Shown piece by piece: positions 6,846 through 13,411 of a stretch of DNA of 19,519 bases. Every line of letters starts with the position of its first letter. The stretch's first letter is position 1. Origin of the DNA: an uncultured Lachnospiraceae bacterium (GTDB lineage: Bacteria > Bacillota > Clostridia > Lachnospirales > Lachnospiraceae); NCBI GenBank assembly GCA_902783765.1, contig CACZSB010000015.1, forward strand, positions 1 through 19,519. The letters are read 5' to 3'. The notes under the pieces were generated by a model. The model was given only the letters and a program-made list of their open reading frames with translations. It was not told the origin of the DNA and ran no database searches. The position numbers were made by a program, and so were the translations under genes.

Positions 6846-7625
6846 ATGCAGACTGTGATTATCGGATTGCTGATTCCCCTGCTGGGAACGGCGGCAGGGG
6901 CCGCCTGCGTGTTTGTTTTGGGGAAGGATCTGAAGCCCTCCCTCCAGCGAGCATTAAACGGTTTTGCCGCCGGTGTTATGGTGGCGGCCTCCATCTGGAG
7001 CCTGATTATTCCCGCTATTGACCAGGTGGCTGACCGGGGACGCTGGGCCTTTCTTCCCGCTTTTCTGGGTTTCTGGGCGGGGATACTGTTTCTGCTTCTT
7101 TTGGACCATATCATCCCCCACCTGCACCGAAGTCTCAGCCAGGCGGAGGGGCCCCGAAGTCATTTATCCCGTACCGTCATGCTGGTACTGGCGGTGACCC
7201 TTCACAATATCCCGGAAAGTATGGCGGTGGGCATTGTATATGCGGGCCTGTTAAAAGGCTCCGCCAACATTACAGCCGGCGGAGCCCTGGCGCTGGCCCT
7301 GGGGATTGCCATTCAGAACTTCCCCGAGGGTGCGATTATTTCCATGCCCCTCTACGGAGAGGGGAAAAGCAAAGCCAAATCCTTTTGGCTGGGGGTGTTT
7401 TCCGGCGCAGTGGAGCCGGTTTTCGGCTTTCTGACGGTGCTCGTGGCAGGGCTGGTAATCCCGGCCATGCCCTATTTGCTGTCCTTCGCCGCCGGCGCCA
7501 TGCTTTATGTGGTGGTGGAGGAGCTTTTGCCGGAAGCCTCCGCCGGGGAGCACTCCAATGTGGGGGTGCTGTCCTTTGCCCTGGGTTTCAGTATTATGAT
7601 GGTGCTGGATGTGGCCCTAGGCTGA
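6846..7625 (+). CDS. ZIP-family divalent metal transporter (GufA/BbZIP-like)
   Basis: A 259-residue membrane protein of usual ZIP length with about eight hydrophobic segments. The transport site is intact: His120-Asn121-x-Pro-Glu124 in one helix, Gln157-Asn158-x-Pro-Glu161 in the next, and a Glu-Glu pair (225-226) in the following helix. The Gln in place of the second His is typical of the bacterial BbZIP/GufA branch. ZIP proteins move Zn2+, and in some cases Fe2+, Mn2+ or Cd2+, into the cytoplasm. A His-containing stretch (DHIIPHLHR, residues 87-95) leads into the cytosolic loop. The ATG follows GGGAG at a 10-nt spacing. The gene stands alone, with its own promoter and terminator, and ends 7 nt from the convergent aminopeptidase stop. 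Which metal is carried cannot be read from sequence. Confidence 0.93.
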   Translation: MQTVIIGLLIPLLGTAAGAACVFVLGKDLKPSLQRALNGFAAGVMVAASIWSLIIPAIDQVADRGRWAFLPAFLGFWAGILFLLLLDHIIPHLHRSLSQAEGPRSHLSRTVMLVLAVTLHNIPESMAVGIVYAGLLKGSANITAGGALALALGIAIQNFPEGAIISMPLYGEGKSKAKSFWLGVFSGAVEPVFGFLTVLVAGLVIPAMPYLLSFAAGAMLYVVVEELLPEASAGEHSNVGVLSFALGFSIMMVLDVALG

Positions 7626-7632
7626 TTAGGGC

Positions 7633-9426
7633 TCATACCGGCGCGGTGATTTCCTTTAACCAGGCGGCCTCTTCCTCAGTGAGGCCGCTTTTTAAGCGCT
7701 CATAAACCAGGGCGTGATAATCATTTAAGGCTTTCTTTTCATCGGGCCCCAGCATTTCCGGAATCAGGGGCTTCAGGTCAATGGGGCAAAGGGTCAAATG
7801 CTCAAAGCCCAGGAACTGACCGTATGCATTTTCCTCTCCGGTCACGCAAAGCAGCTCGTTTTCGATACGGATGCCGTATTCCCCTTCGATATAGACCCCG
7901 GGTTCATCGGTGGTAACCATGCCGGGTTCCAGCTCCACCAGCCCCGCCAGCTCCGTGGGCTTGGACCAGCGGAAGCCGTTGGGCCCTTCGTGGACGTTCA
8001 AGCAAAAGCCCACCCCGTGGCCCGTGCCGCATTGGTAGTCAATGTTCAGATCCCAGATAGGCCCCCGGGCCAGAATATCCAAGAAGTAACAGGTGGAGCC
8101 CTTCAGGAAACGGGCAGCCCCCAGGCGAAGCATGCTCCGCAGGGTGGCGGTATAATGAAGCTTTTGCTGCTCTGTTAAGGGGCCCATGGCAATGGTGCGG
8201 GTGATGTCCGTGGTGCCGTCCAGATATTGTCCCCCGGAATCCACCAGGAAAAAGCCTTCTTTTTTGAGATGCGCCGTGGTTTCCGGAGCCGCCTTGTAGT
8301 GCATCATGGCGGCGTTGGGCCCCATGGCGGCAATGGTGGCAAAGGAAAGCTCAAAGGCTCCCTGCTCCCGGCGGCATTGTTCCAAAACCGTCTCCGCCTC
8401 AATCTCCGTTAAGGATTCCGGATCTTCATGATGCATGAGCCAATAAAGCCATTTCACCATGGCCACCCCGTCCTTCCGGTGAGATTCCCGCAGGGCCTCC
8501 TGCTCCACAGGATTCTTAATGCATTTGAGCAAAGTGGTGGGATTGATGCCCGTTTTGGTCTGAACCCCCGCCGGCAGCTTATCCAAAAGCTGGCGCACGG
8601 TTTTGGCGGGATCGAAAAATACCACTGCCTCCGGCGACAGCCGGCCCGCATCCTCCCAGATTTCTTCGTATTCCTTTAAAAGAACCCCCTGGCCTTCCAG
8701 TTTCTCTCCCACAGGGCCCCGGAAATTTTCCCGGCGGCAGTAAAGGGTCACGTTTTTGCTGTCCAGAATCACAAAACCGAAGACCACCGGATTGTTGGGT
8801 ACATCGTCCCCCCGGATATTCAGGAGCCAGGCGATATCATCCAGGGAGGATAAAACCAGGGTGTCCGCCCCTGAGGACGCCAGCTTTTCCCGAACCCGGC
8901 CGATTTTCTCCCCGGCGGCCAGACCGCTGTAGCGCTCCTCCAAAAGGAAGGGCCGGCTGAAGACCTGGGCGGGACGCTCCTGCCAGATGGCCCCTGCCAG
9001 ATCATAATCCCCCAGCAGGGTAATGTTTTTATCGGCCAGGGCTTTTTCCCACAATCTGGTCAGGCGCACGGAGGTGGTGCGGCCGTCAAAGCCTAACACC
9101 TGACCCTCTTTCATTTCCTGCTTTAAATATTCATCCAAGCTGGGGACACCGCTTTGGGCCATGCGCATCAGGCGGAATTCACTACCTGCCAGCTCTCGCT
9201 CTGCCTGAATAAAATAACGGCCGTCGGTCCACAAGAGCGCCTCCCGGGGGCCCACCAGCACAGTTCCCGCAGAGCCGGTAAAACCGCAGATAAAGTGTTT
9301 GACCCGAAAACAGGCACTTAAATATTCGGAACCGTGGTAATCCCCGGAGGGAATCACATAATAATCGATGCCATGTTCCTGCATCTTGGCCCGCAGGGCA
9401 GCCAGCCGTTGGTTAATAATGCTCAT
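7633..9426 (-). CDS. Xaa-Pro aminopeptidase, long three-domain aminopeptidase P (M24B)
   Basis: A 597-residue cytosolic metallopeptidase that removes the N-terminal residue from peptides with proline in second place. Two creatinase-like N-terminal domains (about 1-150 and 160-305) precede the pita-bread catalytic domain. All five metal ligands are visible: Asp396 (VDSGGQY), Asp407 (GTTDITRT), His470 (GTGHGVG), Glu508 (TDEPGVY) and Glu522 (GIRIENEL). Supporting histidines are His376 (MMHYKA) and His479 (NVHEGP). The length of about 600 fits the eukaryotic-like/long bacterial form rather than the short PepP of about 350-440 residues. The ATG has AAGGAG at 6 nt. It is the last gene of the glgC-glgD-regulator unit, 16 nt after the regulator stop, and its 3' end hosts the terminator of the convergent transporter gene. 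Confidence 0.95.
   Translation of the reverse strand: MSIINQRLAALRAKMQEHGIDYYVIPSGDYHGSEYLSACFRVKHFICGFTGSAGTVLVGPREALLWTDGRYFIQAERELAGSEFRLMRMAQSGVPSLDEYLKQEMKEGQVLGFDGRTTSVRLTRLWEKALADKNITLLGDYDLAGAIWQERPAQVFSRPFLLEERYSGLAAGEKIGRVREKLASSGADTLVLSSLDDIAWLLNIRGDDVPNNPVVFGFVILDSKNVTLYCRRENFRGPVGEKLEGQGVLLKEYEEIWEDAGRLSPEAVVFFDPAKTVRQLLDKLPAGVQTKTGINPTTLLKCIKNPVEQEALRESHRKDGVAMVKWLYWLMHHEDPESLTEIEAETVLEQCRREQGAFELSFATIAAMGPNAAMMHYKAAPETTAHLKKEGFFLVDSGGQYLDGTTDITRTIAMGPLTEQQKLHYTATLRSMLRLGAARFLKGSTCYFLDILARGPIWDLNIDYQCGTGHGVGFCLNVHEGPNGFRWSKPTELAGLVELEPGMVTTDEPGVYIEGEYGIRIENELLCVTGEENAYGQFLGFEHLTLCPIDLKPLIPEMLGPDEKKALNDYHALVYERLKSGLTEEEAAWLKEITAPV
7664..7693 (+). terminator. Intrinsic terminator of the ZIP gene, inside the convergent aminopeptidase gene
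   Basis: GCGGCCTC and GAGGCCGC make an 8-bp GC-rich stem with a 9-nt loop followed directly by TTTTT on the plus strand, 38 nt after the ZIP stop. On the minus strand the same bases encode the Glu-Glu-Glu-Ala-Ala stretch near the aminopeptidase C-terminus and lack a downstream T-run, so termination should be one-directional. Confidence 0.75.
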
Positions 9427-9442
9427 GAACTTCTCCTTACAA

Positions 9443-9832
9443 CTACTCTCTGATATGTTCCATGCCCTGGCTCAGGATGGATACGATGTGATCATCCGCC
9501 AGGGAATAATAAATGGTCTTGCCCTCCCGCCGGGCCCGTACCAGGTCCATCTGCTTTAGGATCCTAAGCTGATGGGAAATGGCCGGCTGGGTCATGCCCA
9601 AAAGCTGGGCAATGTCGCAGACACAGGTCTCGGCGCATAAAAGCACATAAAGGATGCGAATCCGGGTGGAATCCGCAAAAACCTTAAAGAAATCCGCCAG
9701 GGCGTACAGTTCCTCTTCCCCGGGAATGTTTTCCAGCACCCGCCGCACCAGTTCCTGGTGGACCTGGGTATCATGGCACAATTCCAGGGGCTCCGCCTCC
9801 CGAAGCTTTATTTTTTCCTCGAAGCGGGTCAT
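9443..9832 (-). CDS. ArsR/SmtB-family winged-helix metal sensor
   Basis: A 129-residue DNA-binding repressor. The helix-turn-helix is MTQPAISHQLRILKQMDLV (about 80-98) followed by a beta-wing (RREGKTIYYSL). The alpha5 zinc site known from SmtB/CzrA is complete: Asp113-x-His115 and, 11 residues later, His126-x-x-Glu129 at the very C-terminus. A second alpha3N-type site may exist, from Cys70-x-Cys72-Asp73 with Cys19 and His20. Family knowledge suggests zinc-triggered release from DNA. Its start overlaps the glgD stop by 4 bp (ATGA), has no strong ribosome binding site, and is probably translated by coupling. It is unusual that no metal exporter sits beside it; the neighbours are glycogen genes, a metallo-aminopeptidase and, further on, a convergent ZIP importer. 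The family is sure; the metal is inference. Confidence 0.92.
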   Translation of the reverse strand: MTRFEEKIKLREAEPLELCHDTQVHQELVRRVLENIPGEEELYALADFFKVFADSTRIRILYVLLCAETCVCDIAQLLGMTQPAISHQLRILKQMDLVRARREGKTIYYSLADDHIVSILSQGMEHIRE

Positions 9833-10932
9833 GAAAGCACCGGAATATTATCCGGGTCCCCAATCTGCCGGGTGCCCGCCTGGATCCGCACCTTCCGCTC
9901 CACAATGCAGTTTTCCAGCACCACATCGTCTCCGATATACACATCGTCCATCAGGATGCAGTTGGTCACCTGACTCCGGTCCCCCACATAAACCTTTTTA
10001 AATAGCACGGAATCCGTCACGCTGCCGTTGATAATGGAGCCCCCTGCCACCAGGGAATTGGAAACCCGGGCGCTGCCGTTGAATTTGGCCGGGGGATTGT
10101 CATCCACCTTGGTATGGATCTGGGGAAATTCCGTAAAAAAGAAGTGTCGCAGATCCGGATCCAGCAGATCCTTGTTGCAGGCAAAGTAAGAACCCACGGA
10201 ATTGATATTGCACCAATAGCTTTCCAACAAAAAGCTCACCAGGCGCTTTTTCTCCAGGGAGGGGATCAGAATATCCTTCACCAGGTCGAAGCGTTCTTCC
10301 CGGGCCGCCTCCTCCAGCATCTGAATCAGATGCCGCCGCCGCACCACATAAATGCCGCAGTTAATAAGCTTTTCTCCTCCGTTTTTCCGGTCCTCCACCT
10401 TTTCGTCCCAGGCAATAATGCGGCCTTCGTTATCCAGCTTCAGCACGCCGAAACGGTCCCCTTCCGCCCGGGGCATTTTTTTACAGACCACGGTTATTTC
10501 GGCGCCAGCGGCCACGTGCTGCTCCAGGACCTGATTGTAATCCAGTTTGTAAACCCCGTCCCCGGAGGCGATAATCACATAGGGCTCATGGCGTTCCTTC
10601 AGAAAATCCAGGTTTTGAATCAGGGCGTCTGCGGTGCCCCGGTACCAGTGGGCGCTGTCCGGGGTGATGGTGGGGTTCAGCAAAAAGAGCCCCCCCTGCT
10701 TCCGTCCAAAATCCCACCATTTGGAAGAGCTCAAATGGAAATTCAGCGAACGGGAGCTGTACTGGGTCACCACTGCCACGGTGCCCACACCGGAATTGCT
10801 CATATTGCTCAGGGCAAAATCGATGCTGCGATAGGTTCCGGCCAGGGGCATGGCCGCCACGGCCCGTCTGCGGGAGAGGGCCTGAAGCCGGGTGGAGCTG
10901 CCTCCCGCCAGAATAATGCCGACTGCCTTCAT
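9829..10932 (-). CDS. glgD: GlgD, glucose-1-phosphate adenylyltransferase-like regulatory subunit
   Basis: A 367-residue protein with an N-terminal nucleotidyltransferase fold and a C-terminal left-handed beta-helix (hexapeptide-type repeats from about residue 285). It resembles GlgC next door but is degenerate in the active site: the GGxGxRL loop is GGSSTRL (10-16), the Lys of GlgC's AKPAV is replaced (RAVAAMP), SGDHIYKMD becomes SGDGVYKLD, and FEEKP becomes WDEKV. In Firmicutes GlgD is known as a poorly active or inactive partner that boosts GlgC in a mixed ADP-glucose pyrophosphorylase. The ATG overlaps the glgC stop by 4 bp and has GGGAGG at 6 nt, so a 1:1 supply is likely. The call is firm; the exact activity here is not shown. 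Confidence 0.93.
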   Translation of the reverse strand: MKAVGIILAGGSSTRLQALSRRRAVAAMPLAGTYRSIDFALSNMSNSGVGTVAVVTQYSSRSLNFHLSSSKWWDFGRKQGGLFLLNPTITPDSAHWYRGTADALIQNLDFLKERHEPYVIIASGDGVYKLDYNQVLEQHVAAGAEITVVCKKMPRAEGDRFGVLKLDNEGRIIAWDEKVEDRKNGGEKLINCGIYVVRRRHLIQMLEEAAREERFDLVKDILIPSLEKKRLVSFLLESYWCNINSVGSYFACNKDLLDPDLRHFFFTEFPQIHTKVDDNPPAKFNGSARVSNSLVAGGSIINGSVTDSVLFKKVYVGDRSQVTNCILMDDVYIGDDVVLENCIVERKVRIQAGTRQIGDPDNIPVLS

Positions 10933-12200
10933 GAACGGCCTCCCTTCTTGATGATATAATCACCGGATTCCAGCACGCCGCCGGGATAATCCCCGGGCTC
11001 CGTGGGGCCCATTACCGCCGCATTCCGGCCGATCTGCACCCCCGCCGGAATCACACTGCCGGCGCCGATGACTGTGATCTCACTGTTATAGACCTTGGGG
11101 TCCAGCCGGGAAGGGGCAAATACGCCCTCTCCGATGCGAACCCCGGCGCCAATCACCGCATTTTCCGCAATAATGGCCTTCCGCACCACGGCCCCTTCTT
11201 CGATGACCACGCCGTTCATGATAACACAATCCCGGACCTTGGCCCCAGGGGCCACCTTTACATTGGCTCCCAACACAGAGTGCTTCACAGAGCCCTGAAT
11301 CAGGCTGCCGTCCCCCACGATGGAGGTCTCAACCTTGCCCTCCGCCGCCACGAAGGCCGGGGGATAGGCTTCCGCCGCGGTGTAGATCTGCCAGAATTCC
11401 TCATAAAGATTGAATTCCGGCACCAGATCCGTCAGCTCCATATTGGCTTCCCAATAGGTGCTTAAGGTCCCCACATCCTTCCAGTAGCTTCCGAATTCAT
11501 AGGAAAAGAGCCGTCCCTGACGCCGGTGAATGTGCGGAATCACATGCATACCGAAATCGCAGCCCGGCACATGGGCCAGCTCCTGCAATTCCTGCTTCAG
11601 GGTGGCATAATTAAAAATATAAATGCCCATGGAAGCCAGGTTGCTCCGGGGATTTTTGGGCTTTTCCTCAAAATCCGTGATCCGGCCCTCTCCGTCGGTG
11701 ATCATAATGCCGTAGCGAGGGGCCTCCTCCCAGGGCACGGGCATCACCGCAATGGTGGCCTCTGCCTGGTTTTCCATGTGACAGCGGAGCATATCCTCAT
11801 AATCCATTTTATAGATATGATCCCCGGACAGGATCAGCACATAATCCGGATCATACTGCTCCATAAACTCCAGATTTTGGTAAATGGCATTGGCGGTGCC
11901 GGTATACCATTCGGAATCCCCGGTTTTTTCATAGGGGGGCAAAATGGTCACGCCGCCAAACTGCTTGTCCAAATCCCAGGGGATGCCGATGCCGATATGA
12001 GTATTCAGCTGCAGGGGCCGGTACTGGGTCAGCACCCCCACGGTATCCACGCCGGAATTGACGCAGTTGCTTAAGGGAAAATCGATAATGCGGTACTTGC
12101 CGCCAAAGGCCACCGCCGGTTTGGCCATGCCCTGGGTCAGCGCTCCCAGCCGGGACCCCTGGCCACCGGCCAGCAGCATGGCGATCATCTGCTTTTTCAA
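10929..12200 (-). CDS. glgC: GlgC, glucose-1-phosphate adenylyltransferase catalytic subunit
   Basis: A 423-residue enzyme making ADP-glucose from ATP and glucose-1-phosphate, the committed step of glycogen synthesis. Visible are the nucleotide loop AGGQGSRL (11-18), Lys27 in AKPAV, Asp127 in SGDHIYKMDY (the catalytic-Asp motif), Lys180 in FEEKP (sugar-phosphate binding), YRIIDFPLSN, and a C-terminal beta-helix (about 285-400). The start is TTG at 12200: AGGAGG lies 8 nt before it, while the next ATG (codon 5) would be about 20 nt away. It is first in the glgC-glgD-smtB-like-aminopeptidase unit. No glycogen synthase or branching enzyme gene is in the window. Confidence 0.96.
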   Translation of the reverse strand: MKKQMIAMLLAGGQGSRLGALTQGMAKPAVAFGGKYRIIDFPLSNCVNSGVDTVGVLTQYRPLQLNTHIGIGIPWDLDKQFGGVTILPPYEKTGDSEWYTGTANAIYQNLEFMEQYDPDYVLILSGDHIYKMDYEDMLRCHMENQAEATIAVMPVPWEEAPRYGIMITDGEGRITDFEEKPKNPRSNLASMGIYIFNYATLKQELQELAHVPGCDFGMHVIPHIHRRQGRLFSYEFGSYWKDVGTLSTYWEANMELTDLVPEFNLYEEFWQIYTAAEAYPPAFVAAEGKVETSIVGDGSLIQGSVKHSVLGANVKVAPGAKVRDCVIMNGVVIEEGAVVRKAIIAENAVIGAGVRIGEGVFAPSRLDPKVYNSEITVIGAGSVIPAGVQIGRNAAVMGPTEPGDYPGGVLESGDYIIKKGGRS

Positions 12201-12233
12201 GGGGTTTTCCTCCTGCCTTGGAGATTTGCTTAC

Positions 12234-12239
12234 AATATA
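12234..12239 (-). promoter_or_regulatory. Likely -10 box of the glgC unit
   Basis: TATATT on the minus strand would start transcription near 12227, about 26 nt before the glgC TTG. No good -35 hexamer sits 17 nt further up, so the promoter may be weak or activator-dependent. Confidence 0.4.
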
Positions 12240-12274
12240 TCACAGCCAGTGGAAAAAAGAAAGGCCGGGGCCCC

Positions 12275-12303
12275 TTGTTTCCCCAGCGGAAAAGAGATAT
12301 AAT
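12275..12303 (+). promoter_or_regulatory. Promoter of the sbcD-yhaN-mutS2 unit
   Basis: TTGTTT (12275-12280), a 17-nt spacer and a perfect TATAAT (12298-12303) lie 25 nt before the first gene. The predicted leader is only about 19 nt. The -35 matches the consensus at 3 of 6 positions. Confidence 0.6.
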
Positions 12304-12328
12304 TTTCCGCGAAAGACTGAGGTGTATC

Positions 12329-13411
12329 ATGCGTTTTATCCATACCGCCGACCTGCATCTTCTGGCCCGCCCGGATAAGGATAAGCCCTGGGGCCCCGCC
12401 CGGGCGGATGCCATAAGGCAGACCCTTCCCCGGCTGGTGGATTTGTGCCGTGAGCAGGAGGTGGACCTGCTGCTCATTGCCGGGGACCTTTTTCACCGCC
12501 CCCCTTCGGAGGCGGAGCTCAATGAATGCGATTATCATTTCAGCCGGCTGGCCCATACCAAGGTGGTGCTGATTGCCGGCAATCATGATTTTCTGCGGCC
12601 GGGCTGTGCCATGGCGGAGCATCGTTTCCCGGAAAATGTGTGTTTCCTTTCCGGGCCCCGGCTCCAGTCCGTCCGTTTTCCCCAGTGGCATCTGGATGTT
12701 TACGGCTTTAGTTATTACAGCGAGCAAATGCCGGAGGATATCCTTTCCCAGCTGCGCTGTCCGGATGATAATTTCCGTCATATCCTGCTGCTCCACGGGG
12801 GGGACGCCCTCCATGTCCCCTTTACCCCGGGACAGATTATGGAGCTGGGCTGGGATTATGCGGCGCTGGGCCATATTCACAAACCCTCCCTGTCCCAGGA
12901 CGGGCGGGTGGCCATGCCCGGCAGCCCGGAGCCCTTGGATATGAACGAGACCGGCCCCCACGGCTATTTTCTGGGAGAAATGAAGGAGGGGCGCTTCAGC
13001 CTTTCCTGGCAGCCCTTCTCCCGCTTTGAATACAGTGACTTAAAAATCAATATGACCCCGGACATGAGCTTTGCTGCGCTGGAAAACCTGCTCCGGAAAC
13101 GGATGAAAAGCGACGGCAGCGAGGTTTACCGCCTGATTTTAAGCGGTTTGCGGGATCCGGACATGCCCTTTGAACCCGATGCCCTGGAACGGCTGGGCTT
13201 TGTAAGCCGGGTGGTGGATGAGACCCGGCCGGATTATCCCTGGGACAGCTGGCGGGAGCGCCCCTCCCACGATATTATGGCCCGGCTGATGAGGGCCCTG
13301 ACCCCCTCGGAGGGGGACCCGGAGGCGGACTTAAAGCAGCGGGCCCTGTACTATGCCGCCGAGGCTCTGCTTTCCTCCGTAAAACGGCCGGGGGAAGGGG
13401 GCCTTCGATGA
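12329..13411 (+). CDS. SbcD/YhaO-like metallophosphoesterase (DNA repair nuclease subunit)
   Basis: A 360-residue calcineurin-type phosphoesterase. Metal-binding motifs run in order: Asp8-x-His10 (HTADLHL), Asp53 (AGDLFH), Asn85-His86-Asp (GNHD), His156 (LLHGG) and His182-x-His184 (LGHIHKP). Such proteins are the Mn2+-dependent nuclease half of SbcCD/Mre11-Rad50-like complexes, and the next gene encodes the ATPase half. The ATG at 12329 is chosen because MRFIHTADLH is the normal family N-terminus and GAGG lies 6 nt upstream; a TTG at 12218 in the same frame would add 37 unconvincing residues and lie upstream of the TATAAT. Its stop overlaps the ATPase start by 4 bp (ATGA). YhaO of Bacillus is a better match in size and partner than classical SbcD. 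Confidence 0.9.
   Translation: MRFIHTADLHLLARPDKDKPWGPARADAIRQTLPRLVDLCREQEVDLLLIAGDLFHRPPSEAELNECDYHFSRLAHTKVVLIAGNHDFLRPGCAMAEHRFPENVCFLSGPRLQSVRFPQWHLDVYGFSYYSEQMPEDILSQLRCPDDNFRHILLLHGGDALHVPFTPGQIMELGWDYAALGHIHKPSLSQDGRVAMPGSPEPLDMNETGPHGYFLGEMKEGRFSLSWQPFSRFEYSDLKINMTPDMSFAALENLLRKRMKSDGSEVYRLILSGLRDPDMPFEPDALERLGFVSRVVDETRPDYPWDSWRERPSHDIMARLMRALTPSEGDPEADLKQRALYYAAEALLSSVKRPGEGGLR

Noticed and set aside
7614..7632. GCCCTA/TAGGGC hairpin over the ZIP stop codon as a bidirectional terminator
   Set aside because: The stem is only 6 bp and no T-run follows on either strand; the stem at 7664-7688 with T5 is the better terminator for the plus strand.
10114..12074. Plus-strand frames of 281 and 182 codons opposite glgD and glgC
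   Set aside because: They mirror strongly conserved enzymes codon for codon and show no recognisable motif or start signal.
12218..12328. TTG-initiated 37-residue extension of the SbcD/YhaO-like protein
   Set aside because: The extension lies upstream of the TATAAT box and precedes the family-typical MRFIHTADLH start, which has its own ribosome binding site.
12230..12961. Minus-strand 243-codon frame across the glgC/sbcD promoter region and sbcD
   Set aside because: It is the antisense shadow of the phosphoesterase gene and its upstream region and has no family features.
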